The notes under the pieces were generated by a model. The model was given only the letters and a program-made list of their open reading frames with translations. It did no database searches and was not told where the DNA came from. From Schistocephalus solidus (taxonomy: Eukaryota; Platyhelminthes; Cestoda; Diphyllobothriidea; Diphyllobothriidae): 64,000 nucleotides of DNA. Shown here one piece after another: positions 47,201 to 55,158 of the stretch. The translations under genes were made by a program, and so were the position numbers. Positions within the stretch are counted from its first letter, which is position 1; each line of letters starts with the position of its first letter. The stretch is from NCBI GenBank assembly GCA_017591395.1, contig WEDG01004885.1, positions 1 to 64,000 on the forward strand, read 5' to 3'.

Positions 47201-47504
47201 TCCGGATGTATATATTATCCTCCGTCAAATTACAATAAGTTGTCTCATAATCTTTGTTTTTCTGAAAGTCTTCTATGGCCGCTTTTAATTTTGCCTGTAC
47301 GCCCGAGGGTAGTCGAATTCGAAGACTAAAGTGGAGTTGGAAATCTTTCAAAGCATACTTCGTCATTTTGTGTGTTTTAAACCCAAGATATGGGTCAACA
47401 ATTAAACTAGTTGCATAATCGTCAGCTTCTGCTAGCTCGCGCCAACTCATGCAATGCAATCCATTTATCGGTGGAAGGCCTGACGATTTAGACTTTGAAA
47501 GCAT
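26045..47504 (-). CDS. Suv4-20/KMT5B-C-type histone H4K20 methyltransferase, 7 exons
   Basis: Exons (minus, 5' to 3'): 47,504-47,166; 47,132-47,020; 46,987-46,801; 46,510-46,276; 46,238-46,152; 43,431-42,631; 27,960-26,045. All introns are GT..AG and all six junctions keep phase, giving 1,225 residues if the last frame runs to its stop. The family makes di/trimethyl H4K20 in heterochromatin. Seen: [20 protein letters not shown] (N-terminal motif), [40 protein letters not shown] (catalytic NHDC), FYGKHFF, and post-SET CECFTCE. The five 5' exons are certain by homology. The last two are inferred from strand, splice sites, phase and low-complexity composition typical of the tail. The frame is open upstream of the chosen ATG, so the start is uncertain. 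Confidence 0.85.
28050..28465 (+). pseudogene. Penelope-like element C-terminus: GIY-YIG endonuclease remnant
   Basis: Frame 1 (28,060-28,230) reads [38 protein letters not shown], the linker before the nuclease. Frameshifts follow: IYRIDC, then [38 protein letters not shown] and [13 protein letters not shown]. This order is characteristic of the GIY-YIG nuclease of Penelope-like retroelements. The RT part is absent. It is directly abutted by an ERT fragment at about 28,470. Confidence 0.85.
28470..30940 (+). mobile_element. Degenerate ERT copy (RT middle to 3' UTR)
   Basis: 28,475-28,732 reads [36 protein letters not shown] (RT palm). 29,240-29,390 reads [20 protein letters not shown]. The connector with [18 protein letters not shown] text is at 29,580. 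A broken finger is at 29,970-30,120 and family 3' UTR modules are at 30,600-30,930. Multiple stops and deletions; the FADD block is lost. It also contains a G-run near 30,387-30,396. Confidence 0.8.
31050..31110 (+). repeat. Possible pogo/Tigger-like terminal repeat, left
   Basis: CAGTAAGCCCTCGAATATCA, then a CGCGAAATC-like stretch, resembles mariner/pogo-group MITE ends (CAGT..CCCTCG...CGCG) and is preceded by TA. The partner may be at 35,440-35,548. No transposase is present. Confidence 0.4.
31257..31560 (-). repeat. tRNA-type SINE, full-length, minus
   Basis: On the minus strand: head ending GTAGCATAT-like at 31,560, GGAACATAAATGTTCC palindrome, tRNA-like part (31,418-31,347) with A- and B-boxes, hammerhead-like motif (31,328-31,284), and the GTCGGTTCC end with a TA-rich tract at 31,243-31,255. 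Confidence 0.88.
31284..31328 (-). ncRNA. Hammerhead-ribozyme-like motif, minus
   Basis: Same layout as the plus copies. Stem III loop reads GGTC instead of GGCC while the AT/AT pairs stay. Stem I GACTGG with CCGGTC is fully paired (one G-U). Confidence 0.6.
31575..31675 (+). repeat. SINE 3' fragment, plus
   Basis: Begins inside the B-box region (CGAATCCTAGGTGTTCC), includes the hammerhead-like motif and GTCTGTCGGTTAC end, and runs into the next full SINE, giving a head-to-tail arrangement. Confidence 0.85.
31607..31651 (+). ncRNA. Hammerhead-ribozyme-like motif
   Basis: CTGATGA 31,613-31,619, GAAA 31,634-31,637, loop GGTC, stem I GACTGG/CCGGTC. Lies 303 bp before the next motif in the same orientation, about one SINE length. 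Confidence 0.62.
31684..31985 (+). repeat. tRNA-type SINE, full-length, plus (reference copy)
   Basis: About 300 bp: head with GCTACACGTCGCTATGCTACC, palindromic GGAACATAAATGTTCC (31,745-31,760), CGATCACAACCGAC, tRNA-like segment 31,822-31,892 (A-box TGGCTCAATGG, B-box GGTTCGAATCC), hammerhead-like motif 31,910-31,954, tail TCTTTGTCGGTTCCATC and (TA)n. Transcription would be by RNA polymerase III from the internal boxes. No protein. Confidence 0.88.
31910..31954 (+). ncRNA. Hammerhead-ribozyme-like motif
   Basis: CTGATGA 31,916-31,922; GAAA 31,937-31,940; stem III AT-GGCC-AT; stem I GACTGG/CCGGTC. Stem II is weakened here (GGC/GCC with a larger loop) by a T-to-A change. Confidence 0.58.
32001..32108 (-). 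repeat. SINE 3' fragment, minus
   Basis: Reverse complement of the SINE tail from GTCGGTTCCATTCC to the B-box end. It abuts a plus-strand SINE fragment so that the two form an inverted pair sharing the TGGGATTCGA sequence. Confidence 0.83.
32027..32071 (-). ncRNA. Hammerhead-ribozyme-like motif, minus
   Basis: Identical core and stems to 32,116-32,160 on the opposite strand. The two would also pair with each other as a long inverted repeat. Confidence 0.6.
32109..32300 (+). repeat. SINE tail joined to next SINE head, plus
   Basis: The tail with hammerhead-like motif (to about 32,187) is followed by a head (GCTACACGTCGCTATGCGACC, palindrome GGAACATGCATGTTCC at 32,252-32,267) that breaks off at the (TA)n. 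Tail-to-head order indicates tandem SINE copies. Confidence 0.83.
32116..32160 (+). ncRNA. Hammerhead-ribozyme-like motif
   Basis: CTGATGA 32,122-32,128, GGCT/AGCC stem II, GAAA, AT-GGCC-AT, U17, stem I GACTGG/CCGGTC with six pairs. The consensus form. Confidence 0.65.
32297..32331. repeat. (TA)n microsatellite
   Basis: About 34 bp of alternating AT between the SINE cluster and the first satellite piece. Confidence 0.95.
32332..32546 (+). repeat. Satellite 'R365', partial copy
   Basis: Matches the first two thirds of the tandem unit at 34,178 onward (CCCGATTATTCTCTGGAGTC ... TTTGTAGAATGGGCATTACG) and stops exactly where the ERT zinc-finger fragment begins. The rest of the unit resumes after the ERT fragment at about 34,053. 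Confidence 0.88.
32547..34050 (+). mobile_element. ERT 3' fragment: zinc fingers and 3' UTR, inserted in R365
   Basis: Starts within the Thr/Pro linker before the fingers (compare 39,915) and ends at the GGTCGAACTG end, also seen near 42,110. Flanked by the two halves of an R365 unit, so it is a 5'-truncated insertion into the satellite. A clear long target duplication is not visible; at most ACG is shared. Confidence 0.85.
32640..33185 (+). pseudogene. ERT C2H2 zinc-finger array
   Basis: Frame 32,521-32,994 gives [21 protein letters not shown] and [21 protein letters not shown], good C2H2 fingers. The fourth finger [20 protein letters not shown] has a stop at its second Cys (32,992-32,994), and the next finger [21 protein letters not shown] is intact in sequence. 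There is no RT upstream. Reading entirely inside the element, so not a host zinc-finger gene. Confidence 0.8.
34053..35222 (+). repeat. Satellite 'R365': three tandem units plus a partial unit
   Basis: Units of about 350-365 bp begin CCGATTATTCTCTGGAGTCC at about 34,180, 34,534 and 34,886, preceded by the 3' part of a unit (34,053-34,177). Units differ by a few bases and a small TACTACTTG duplication. No open frame. A related sequence with CACTGAGGAGC and GGCGAAAC..TGTCTGG occurs at the tandem-unit ends (1-60, 11,200-11,280, 21,560-21,619). Confidence 0.93.
35231..35287. repeat. (TA)n microsatellite
   Basis: About 56 bp of alternating AT that follows directly after the last satellite unit. 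Confidence 0.96.
35440..35548 (-). repeat. Possible pogo/Tigger-like terminal repeat, right
   Basis: Minus strand: CCAGTAATCCCTTACC followed by AATTCGCGGTTTGCC and TTTCGTGGATTTGATAC, resembling pogo-group ends. Pairs with 31,050-31,110, but the right end lacks a clear TA target site. Confidence 0.35.
35549..35885 (-). mobile_element. ERT 3' UTR remnant
   Basis: The minus strand matches family 3' UTR modules: CACGGTGCGCTCAAAACCGTGG-like text at 35,840-35,865, the GAGTCAGGCTGCAATGG module at 35,770, and the GAGAGAGTGCGGTAG module at 35,560. No coding part. Confidence 0.75.
35886..38245. other. Unassigned intronic DNA
   Basis: No gene, RNA or known element recognised. Open frames are short. 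A CCTAAC-rich stretch at 37,990-38,175 is listed separately. Confidence 0.55.
37990..38175. repeat. Degenerate CCTAAC/CCATAA-rich minisatellite
   Basis: Repeated CCTAACC, CCATAACC and CCCTTAAA-like words resemble worn telomere-type (CCCTAA) repeats, but no perfect consecutive run is present. Confidence 0.45.
38250..39640 (+). pseudogene. ERT reverse transcriptase
   Basis: 38,324-38,500 has [20 protein letters not shown] and [13 protein letters not shown]. After a frameshift near 38,505, the frame 38,514-39,431 has [20 protein letters not shown] (with the catalytic Asp block), [20 protein letters not shown] and the [10 protein letters not shown] connector. The FADD block (about 38,875-38,895) is present in the DNA but lies out of frame between small insertions, so the frame reads [10 protein letters not shown] stop at 39,429 and another near 39,617 interrupt the connector. 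Not functional. Confidence 0.88.
39640..40560 (+). pseudogene. ERT C-terminal C2H2 zinc-finger array
   Basis: A first [22 protein letters not shown] finger (about 39,755) is followed by a Pro/Thr linker, [21 protein letters not shown] (40,035), [21 protein letters not shown] (40,160), [21 protein letters not shown] (40,350) and [18 protein letters not shown] (40,475). The frame 39,852-40,319 stops in the linker and the next reads 40,316-40,744. Fingers are spaced by near-identical TGEPVPGAP segments, so they arose by internal duplication in pairs. Confidence 0.85.
42631..43431 (-). CDS. Suv4-20 exon 6 (inferred): disordered tail
   Basis: 801 bp between an acceptor TTTTCCCTAAAG and a donor CAG/GTGAGC, opening and closing in phase 1 as its neighbours require. 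The product is basic then Pro/Ser/Asp-rich (e.g. [51 protein letters not shown]), with no domain. Linkage to the SET exons rests on strand, splice sites and phase. Confidence 0.65.
43960..44290 (-). pseudogene. ERT zinc-finger remnant
   Basis: Minus strand shows [24 protein letters not shown] text and a second half-finger with LGHM in alternating frames, matching the array at 40,035-40,200. Heavily degraded and lacking RT or UTR. Confidence 0.6.
44915..45250 (-). other. Unassigned minus open frame, possible exon fragment
   Basis: Reads [26 protein letters not shown], then [20 protein letters not shown]. Cysteine spacing before a hydrophobic segment faintly recalls the Kazal-like loop of organic-anion transporters (OATP). 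No convincing splice structure or further exons. It may be chance. Confidence 0.2.
46152..46238 (-). CDS. Suv4-20 exon 5
   Basis: 87 bp after a 37-bp intron (46,275-46,239). Encodes [20 protein letters not shown] and LRQRLIRIP, comparable in place to the family's ..KYGLRETDKRLNRLKK.. segment. Donor GTATGT, phase 1. Confidence 0.8.
46276..46510 (-). CDS. Suv4-20 exon 4: end of SET and post-SET zinc motif
   Basis: 235 bp after a 290-bp intron. Begins [19 protein letters not shown], continues [15 protein letters not shown] (conserved G(D/E)EI..YYG..FF) and [14 protein letters not shown], which supplies post-SET zinc-binding cysteines. Ends phase 1 before GTAAGC. Confidence 0.94.
46801..46987 (-). 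CDS. Suv4-20 exon 3: SET catalytic core
   Basis: 187 bp after a 32-bp intron (47,019-46,988). Encodes [28 protein letters not shown] and [13 protein letters not shown]. The NHDC..PNC motif forms the SAM/lysine site and is intact. Ends in phase 0 before GTGAGC. Confidence 0.95.
47020..47132 (-). CDS. Suv4-20 exon 2: start of SET domain
   Basis: 113 bp after a 33-bp intron (47,165-47,133). Encodes [26 protein letters not shown] and [10 protein letters not shown], matching the family's first SET strands (..R.YSSE..GA.IVATK.W). It ends after two bases of the Trp codon, before GTAAGC. Confidence 0.93.
47166..47504 (-). CDS. Suv4-20 exon 1: N-terminal domain
   Basis: 113 codons ending RSDPRFRQH before GTAAGC (phase 0). 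It carries the family signature [32 protein letters not shown] segment (residues about 20-48) and the helical [21 protein letters not shown] region that packs on the SET domain. The ATG at 47,504 is the first in frame; about 40 open codons lie upstream without another ATG, so an upstream or spliced start is possible. Confidence 0.93.
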
Positions 47505-48245
47505 AGTAAATGAAACGGGCCTAATGGCAAAATACAGCCGTTCGACTGGGCCAAAACTCAGAGACAGCCACCCAATCAGAGCTCGGGATTTAAAAGAGGA
47601 GCTTGTTTGTTGCTGTCACGTTCTGTTTTACTCCTGCGTCTGAAGAGAGTTTGTTATCCTTCGATGAGTGTCGTCTTTCAGAATCTACAAATAGATCCTT
47701 GGTAGGTATAATTCTCAAAAGAAGCCATTTAGTATCCCTCGCGGTCAATATCATACAACATAAAGGTATAAGTACCTAAAATGTAAGAGGATGGAATGTG
47801 AATATGGAAGTTTATTGGGAGTATTGATTCAAACATATCGATAAGGATCCGGTACTTGAAAAATGCCATGTAGTATGAGTTAATGAAGAGTATTTAGTTA
47901 GAATATGGTGGATTGTTTGCAGTTGATTCCGAAGGGGTGTCCGGAGGATACACCTGTCGTGACGCGATCCTAGGCACCGTCTCTAGGGCAACCAAACCAG
48001 AAAATCAGCCAACCAGCCGTTACAATGCACCCTTTAGGTTTTGGCACTGTCCACAGTGCCCATTTCAACTATGGGTGCGTGGATGACGACTTCGATTGCT
48101 ACTGGGGGGATCTGCTCATCGGGAAGAACGGGTAGTGTGTCAGCCGAACAGAGTGGTAGGCATCCGCGGCAAGGTTTTAATTAAGAGTAATGCGTCGTTA
48201 ACGGTTAAGCGTCAGGTTTGATATTATCGCGGATAAGGAACAGTT
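47505..48245. other. 5' flank of Suv4-20
   Basis: No further gene seen. It should hold the promoter and 5' UTR or an upstream exon of the minus-strand gene; the frame of exon 1 remains open to roughly 47,610. No TATA box or initiator can be assigned with confidence. Confidence 0.45.
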
Positions 48246-48249
48246 AAGG

Positions 48250-50305
48250 TGCAAAAATGTCGAATGCCTATTCGACGCCTCAGCCGATCACGAGTGGCGT
48301 ATTTCAAGGGACGGTTCTAGGTCCCCTTCTCTTCATTCTGTACATGAACGAAATTTCAACTATACTGAATACTTCACAAAATTTTGTATACGCTGACGAT
48401 CGTAAGTGCAGTTATTCATTTTCTAAAGAACCTGCCAATAGTTGCGTTGAAAAAATAAAAACTGATCTACGTATGCTCTCAAGTTGGAGCTGTAGTTGGC
48501 AGATGAAATTTTCTCCATCCAAGAGTAGTTTCATGTGTTTTGGCCCCGCCAAGATTCCTGGACCTCTAGTATTTCAAAAAAGTACACTTTTAGAACGATC
48601 AACCATAAAAGACTCGGGTCTAAGTTACACGAATAAGCTAGCATTATCACCTCATGCAGAGCGAATTTCTGCAAAGGCTGTACAAATATGTGGTTTTACA
48701 TCGCATAATTTCTCCCTTCCGGAAATAAAGTTAAACCTGTACCGTATGCTTGTTCTGCCTATCCTAGAATACTGCTGTCCCCTCTTTGGGCCGATGAACG
48801 CCTCTGACCGCAGTTAGATTGAAAAAGTTCAGAGGGTTTTAACTCGAAGACTATTTTCTCTTCCTGGATCCAGTATCTCTTATACAGATAGTTGCCAGTT
48901 AGCAAAGATTAAATTTCTCTGGTTTAGAAGTCTCGAAGCCGGTCTCAGCTTCCGGTTTTGCATAAACTCTAGCCCTATTCTCCCACGAATCAACGCTCTC
49001 ACTCCGGTAGATCGACCTTATGCCACTTGTTATTCCTCCATGTTTATTTCACCACCCCTTAGCTCCACAACTTACCATTATTAGTTTTTTTGCTCCCAAC
49101 TATGCTTTCATATGATATAATCTTCCACTCGAAATTAGGTTGTTGTCTACATTAGCGATTTTGAAAACCAACTTACGCAAACACTTAACTTCGGAAAATA
49201 TAAAGTCCTTATTGTCTGTTTCCTTCCCAAACTCGCAACTTTTGGATTTTAAAAAGAGTCCTTCTGGTATTTAAGGCAGTTCCATTAAAATTAAATTGGT
49301 TTCTAAACATGTTTCCATTATCCTCTGCAGAGTCAATCTTCTCAGTCACTTTTTCGTCCCCTCCTTTTAAACTAGTATCGCAAACTCTTGACAAATTCGA
49401 TACTTTTCTCCGATTTTGAAACCCTGACGATGGTCTCCAGGTTCAGTCGACGATCAAGGCGGGTTTTTATGGGTTTTCCGCTTTGATTGGTGGAATATGC
49501 AGTCAGCAAGGTTGCATCTCCGTGATGATCTCGTGACCTCTACTTTCCCCTCTTCGTTTAGATCCTGTTGCCTACGCTGAGTTCCTCCACTCTCACCTCT
49601 CTGGTGGTTATAAACAGTAGCTTTGAGTGTTATATTATCTCTCACCCAACAAGGAGCGTTCCAAACCCTCCTACATTGTCAGCAACATCACAGTACTATC
49701 CCATTGCATCGTACCAATCCCAGCAACTCTAGCTATTATTTTTTCGAGAAGCATTTTTTTCTCCAAGTTATTTTTAAATTGGCGGCTTACCGAACTCCGC
49801 CCCCGATTAAACCGTAGGAGTTTTTTACTGCTTCTTTTCTAGTTCACCGCATATTCCAAATATTGTTGACTATTGTTTTAAAAATTGCGGATAATTATGA
49901 ATCGGCTATGCCCACCGTACTTCTCATTTCTGTTGTTCATATTGCTGTTCAAATAATTAAACAATTATCCACTTAGTATTTATTTTTACCGCAATACTTA
50001 GTTTGTATGGATGCGACCTTCTGGGCCATTAATATAAAGTTTATTAAGTTGTAATTCGGAATATCCATTGCAGGTGACATCTCATTTGCCTATAGGATAA
50101 AGGATACATGTTAAGCTGTTAACGCGTCCCTGTCCAGAACTTTAATTACTCAATAAGCTGCAGTTTTTTCTCCTGAAAACACCTGAAACAACGATCAGGA
50201 GTTTTTTTCACTGTCAGCTTGACCCTCTACTGTATATATATACATTTTTTTTGACCTTGCCTGTAAACTGGCAATAAATAAATAAAATAAAATAAAATAA
50301 AATAA
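48250..50305 (+). mobile_element. Jockey-like non-LTR element 'J', 5'-truncated
   Basis: Begins in the RT at about 48,250, contains RT end and a 3' UTR homologous to 58,712-59,300 (minus), and closes with an AATAAATAAATAAAATAAAAT tail (50,268-50,305). The tail abuts minus CR1-like coding sequence at 50,307, so J inserted into that element. Confidence 0.88.
48257..49075 (+). pseudogene. J reverse transcriptase, C-terminal half
   Basis: Reads ITSGVFQGTVLGPLLFILYM (RT block 4), FVYADDRKC (catalytic YADD intact), WQMKFSPSKSSFMCFGP and LVLPILEYCCPLFGPMN. A stop at 48,816-48,818 interrupts the frame before IEKVQRVLTRRLFSLPGSS. N-terminal RT blocks and the endonuclease are lost by truncation. Confidence 0.88.
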
Positions 50306-50306
50306 G

Positions 50307-51815
50307 TCTCTGGATATGACAGTGTCCTAAGACCGTCCACCAAGTTCGTTGCCCATCTTTGCACCTGCTCGATGGGATCACCATCTTTCTTCTTTCAGGG
50401 CATCCATGCTGACATTTTTATTACAAATGCGGTCTAACGAAACTACTGAAGATCAGCGGAAGGAGTTCGGGAGGAAAGACTAGGAAAGCGCGCCTGATCC
50501 AGTGCATCATGCTCGTGGCCTTTTTGTCAGGTCTTTTAGTGTTTTGAGGGCATAAGGTTGGAAGCTATCGAGATATCTAGATCTTTGTGTGTATCTACTT
50601 CTTTCAGTTGAATTATGTTCAGGTAGTCCTGGTGTTCGGGAAACGTTTACTCCCAAATTTCAAGCGTAAGACTACACATTTGTGTATATTAAACGTTAAA
50701 AACCACTTACTGGACCAGACAGCCAATTTGTCAAGGATTTGTTGAAGTTTCTGTGCGTTGTAAGCAGAGCTGATGGTTTTCCAGATTTTGATATCATCTT
50801 TAAACATAATTGCATCGCAGTCAAGATTATCAATGCAGTCGTTTATACAAATAAGAAACATAAGCAGACCTAAGACTGAACCCTGCGGAACATTATTTTC
50901 TACTGTAACCCACTCGGATTCAGTGGTGCCAACAAGTATGACAGGAAAATTTTTATCCATGCAAAGACGGTACCCTGGATATCACATTGGCAAATTTAGT
51001 GTAACAGTCGCTTATGAGGTGCGCTATCAAACGCCTTGTTGAAGTCCAATAAAAATGACATCAACTGGACGGCCTTTGCCTATAGCTTTTGCCCATTTCT
51101 CCTACGAGTAAAGGCGACTCGTAAGAGATGAGTGACCAGGGCGAAAACCATGCTGAGCATACATACTATGTTCTTCTGCTCCAGATACTTAAGTTAATGT
51201 CTCTTAATAAGTTTTTTCTTGACTTGCACAAAATGCAGGTTAACCTAAAGGGATGGTTATTTTCCGACTCCAGCTTTGACCCTCCTTTTTGTGCCGGGGA
51301 GATAAGGGCAGTTTTCCATTCGTGCGGTAGTTCGTCCTCTACCAGGGACTTTTCGAATATCATCGAAACAGGCTCACACAGTACATCGGCCAATACTAGA
51401 AGGGCATGCGGATGAATTCTATCTGGATCCAGTGACTTTGCAGGCTTCAGGTAGCGAAATTCAATCCTTATGAATGTGGGCGAGAAGATAATATTATTTT
51501 CTAATGCAAACGTTTCCAAATGTTGTATATTCTTTGAGAAGGGGAGTCGAGGAGGATTTTTTTCATGAGTGAATACCGACTGAAGGAAGCTAGAGAGGAT
51601 TGAAGCTTTCGCTTGGTCATCCGGTTTCAGTACTCCGTTTTGGGACTGCAGCACTGTAATCGGGTCACCATTTGTTGTTTATTGTGTATTTAACCGTTTA
51701 TGCTCTAAGGATGCTCTTAAGAGTTCCGTAGTATGGCTAGTTCATAGTTCTTTCGGAGTCGGTTTGCCTTAAGCCTATAGGCACTCCGTTTTCGTTTTTA
51801 TTCCTGTATTCGTGC
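50307..51815 (-). mobile_element. CR1-like non-LTR element A, RT fragment
   Basis: Minus frames give RT N-terminal text (51,654-51,166: FRYLKPAKSLDPDRIHPHAL), block 4 NVPQGSVLGLLMFLICIND (50,900), a catalytic block changed to MFKDDIKIW, and at 50,400-50,310 IEQVQRWATNLVDGL..LSYPE. The 3' part is cut by the tail of J, and the 5' part ends at about 51,815 where a plus-strand CR1-like element starts. Frameshifts and a missing Ala in (F/Y)ADD show it is dead. Confidence 0.83.
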
Positions 51816-52412
51816 AAACGCATTGTCAGGAGAACTCACGCTGTTTGAAAGGTCAATAGAGATGTCTGCAAATGAACCAACAGGCTCACCGATGAAGACA
51901 AATTTGAACACAGTATTAAAGACTGTATCAAAGGGTATGATTCAACCTTCAATCACTAAAAGAAGGCAGGATGCAGAAACGAGTTTTTTCCCTGACAGGT
52001 CATTTTTGTCTGGTAGTTCAGGGAGTCTCAGAGGCTACTGGGGAAACGCCAAAAGAAAGGGTAAAAACAGGATCTGCTGACATTCCAAAAATTTATTGAA
52101 TGATACGCAAGAAACTGTTGTGACAGTCGACATCAAAAAAAGATCTTTCGACTGGGGCCTCACGTTACAAAATGAAACGCATGAGGTTCGACCAAGACCA
52201 TTAAAAAGTCGTCTTGGGGAGTAAACAGCAGGTAGATCTATTGCTCTCTCGAAAGTCCCAACTACGAAAGAATCATCGTGGAATTTTTTTCAGCCGGATT
52301 ACTCTCCCACCGATCGGATGAAAATGAGGACACTGGTAGCAGAATTGAAAAAGACGTCAATACGAGGGGAACAAAACTTGAAAAATAGTAGACAACAAAA
52401 ATAGTCAAAACG

Positions 52413-53352
52413 GTGCGCTCGTTTTTATGGGAACATCCGGTGAAATTGACGGCAACCACGCCGGTCAAAAAGCCCTACCAAATGCCTATAGATTTGAACC
52501 CAGACAGGAGACTGGATATATCTTGTGAAATATCCAGCAAAAAAATCTCCATGTGGAAGAAAAAAACTAAAAAAATCTTCCGAAATCGAGGCAAAGAAAC
52601 AAGATTAAAAATGATGTACACAAATGTGCAGAGTCTATTGAACAAAATGGATGAAATTAAACTGGTCGTGGACCATTTACAACCTGACTTCATAGCTCTA
52701 ACTGAAACATGGTTAAATGAACAAATCGCAGACACAGAAGTCCGAATAGACGGTTTTCAGCTTATCCGCATGGATAGAAACGGACGTAGGGGTGGTGGAA
52801 TCGCAATGTTTATATGAGAAGGTATTGACTTCATTCCGGATGGGCCCTCGCCAAATAGGATCTCGTCTTGCGAAATACTTTGCTGTAAACTGAAAGTCCC
52901 AAACCAACCAGACCTCCATATTGCTGTGGTATATCGACCCCCAGGACAGCGAACGGACACGGACGAAGCACTCATCACAGAGGTAAAGCAAATCTGCCGT
53001 AGCAAACATTTATTAATACTTGGAGATTTCAACGCTCCCGATATCGATTGGGTGTCAATGTACTGCTCGCGATCGGAAAAATTCATTCGAACAGAAATTA
53101 CTTCAGTTGGTAAATGACGAGTTTCTTACCCAACATGTCAAAATGAAGACGCGGTTCCGAAATGGGCAGCAGTCAAGCTGTTTGGATCTAATCATTAGTA
53201 GAGACGACAATTGCATCCTTGCATTAAGTTCTTACGTGCCGCTTGGACGAAGTGGTCATCGTGTTCTTGCTTGGGAGTACAGTCATTTTTCTGTACCCAA
53301 ACGTCGTGCAGTTAGGCAGAGAAATGCATGGAAAGGGATTATCCCAAAATGA
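52413..53352 (+). pseudogene. CR1-like element B endonuclease
   Basis: Reads MMYTNVQSLLNKMDEIKLVV, LTETWLNEQIADTEV, GRRGGGIAMFI, a stop at 52,815-52,817, VVYRPPGQRTD, LLILGDFNAPDIDWVS, then after a frameshift near 53,075 SCLDLIISRDD and LGRSGHRVLAWEY. The terminal catalytic (S/T)DH motif is SGH here, which would abolish nuclease activity even without the breaks. Confidence 0.87.
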
Positions 53353-53500
53353 AAGAATTACTGAATGGGATAGACTGGAGCCCCTGCACATGTACCTGAC
53401 CCTAATGCTGCCTGGTTCTTCATTAGTAAATTGATTCACCAATTGGTAGAGAAATTCTGCCCACTTAAAAAGGCGATCATGCGTCTCTCGACCCGAGTGG

Positions 53501-55073
53501 GTGACATCGGAAATAAAAAAAGGAATCTCAAGAAGAAAAAGAAGACTGTGGAGAACATATGCCAGATATCAACAACCCGAACATTTTTCCGCTTTTAAGA
53601 AACATCGAAATCGGTGTGGGAATCTTCTGAGAAAAGGAAGATCAGCCTTTGAGTCAGAAATAGTTAAAGACACACCAATAAATTCGAAAAGGTTTTATGC
53701 TTACGTTAATAAGGCAAAACGAAATCGCGACTGCATTCCTTGTCTTAAAGACAATCAGGGAAACAGGTTAACTGATAACTCTGATAAGACCTGCCTCTTA
53801 TCCAATTTCTTTATATCCGTGTATACCGAGGTACCATTTTTTGACGAGGATGAATACTACAGTACTGCCACATCTACAAACAAAATAAGCACGGTGTCGT
53901 TCCCAATGGACACAATAAGAAAAACTCAGAAACAGCTACAGCCCACTAAATCACCTGGCCCAGATGGCATATCCGCAAAAGTTCTCAATGAACTCACAGA
54001 ACAGCTGGCCTCTCCGCTCTCAAAGATATTTGAAAGTTCGATGGAGGCGGGGGCTCTGCCTACCGAGTGGTAGATAGCCAACATAACCCTCATCTATAAA
54101 GGTGGAGAGAGGACATCACCAAACAGTTTCCGACCAGTCAGCCTCACAAGTATCTGTTGCAAAATGATGGAGAAGATTATTAAAACGGAACTGATGAGGC
54201 ATCTTGAAGAGAATAACTTGCTAAGTTCATATCAACATGGATTTCGAAGTGGTCGATCCTGCCTCACAAACTTGCTCACATCCATGGAAAGTTGGACAAA
54301 ATCATTAGAAATGGGTTTGTCAGTCGATGCGGTCTACATTGACTTTAGCAAAGCCTTTGACAGGGTTCCACACAAACGTCTGATCTTTAAGCTCCGTCAA
54401 ATGGGTGTGACTGGCAACCTACTCAAATGGTTGGCCGACTTTCTCACAGACAGGCACCAGCGTGTTTGTATCGGAGACACCAAGTCTCACTGGGAAATCG
54501 TTCACAGTGGAGTTCCGCAGGGCAGCGTTCTGGGTCCCATTTTGTTTCTGATATACGTAAACGACTGCCTGGATTGTCTGACATGCGAGAAGGTAATGTT
54601 CGCTGACGATTTGAAGTTATGGAACTCGATTGAAAAACCGGAGGATGCGCGAAAATTACAACAAAAACTTAGATCGCTTGCAAACATGGTGTGATGAGTG
54701 GCTGCTGAACCTTAATCTTAACAAATGCCAAATAATCCGACTGCGGTCTAGTTCCAGAAGGCTGATTAGATTTGAATACCAGTACTCCATCAGTGGTCAC
54801 CAACTCCAGGAGGTAAACATTCTAAAGGACTTGGGTATATGGATAACACCAACTCTCAAACCATCGTCACACTGTTCGAATATCGCAAAGAAAGCTATGT
54901 GTATCTTAGGCGCAATCAGGAGGTCCTTCGTTAATTTTGACGGAGAGCTTTTTGGGCGCATGTTTGGAACATTTATCCGGCCGGTGTTGGAATATTGCGT
55001 TCAGGCGTGGCGCCCTTTCAGTGTATTTGAGAAAAATAGGCTAACGCCTTTGAAATCCCTATTTGTTACATAA
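53501..55073 (+). pseudogene. CR1-like element B reverse transcriptase
   Basis: Blocks in order: TKSPGPDGISAKVLNEL (53,950), a stop at 54,071-54,073, FRPVSLTSICCKMMEKII, YQHGFRSGRSCLTNL, AVYIDFSKAFDRVPHKRL (54,340), SGVPQGSVLGPILFLIYVND (54,505), VMFADDLKLWNS (54,600; catalytic FADD intact), a frameshift near 54,660, then LLNLNLNKCQIIRL and FIRPVLEYCVQAWRPF. Near-complete palm and fingers. Confidence 0.92.
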
Positions 55074-55158
55074 AAGTAGCAAGAATAAGAAGCAAATTAA
55101 AGAAGTAACAGTCAAGTGAATGCAGGCAGGTTTACGTGGTACACTGATATTGTTAATG

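Larger units (their letters stand above)
51820..55075 (+). mobile_element. CR1-like non-LTR element B, EN-RT, plus
   Basis: A possible ORF1-type N-terminal stretch (51,823-52,410), then an APE endonuclease (52,600-53,350) and RT (53,500-55,070). The 3' end is cut inside the RT thumb (ends AWRPFSVFEKNRLTPLKSLF) and a minus-strand element follows within 100 bp. Among the best-preserved elements here: only about two stops and two or three frameshifts. Confidence 0.88.
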
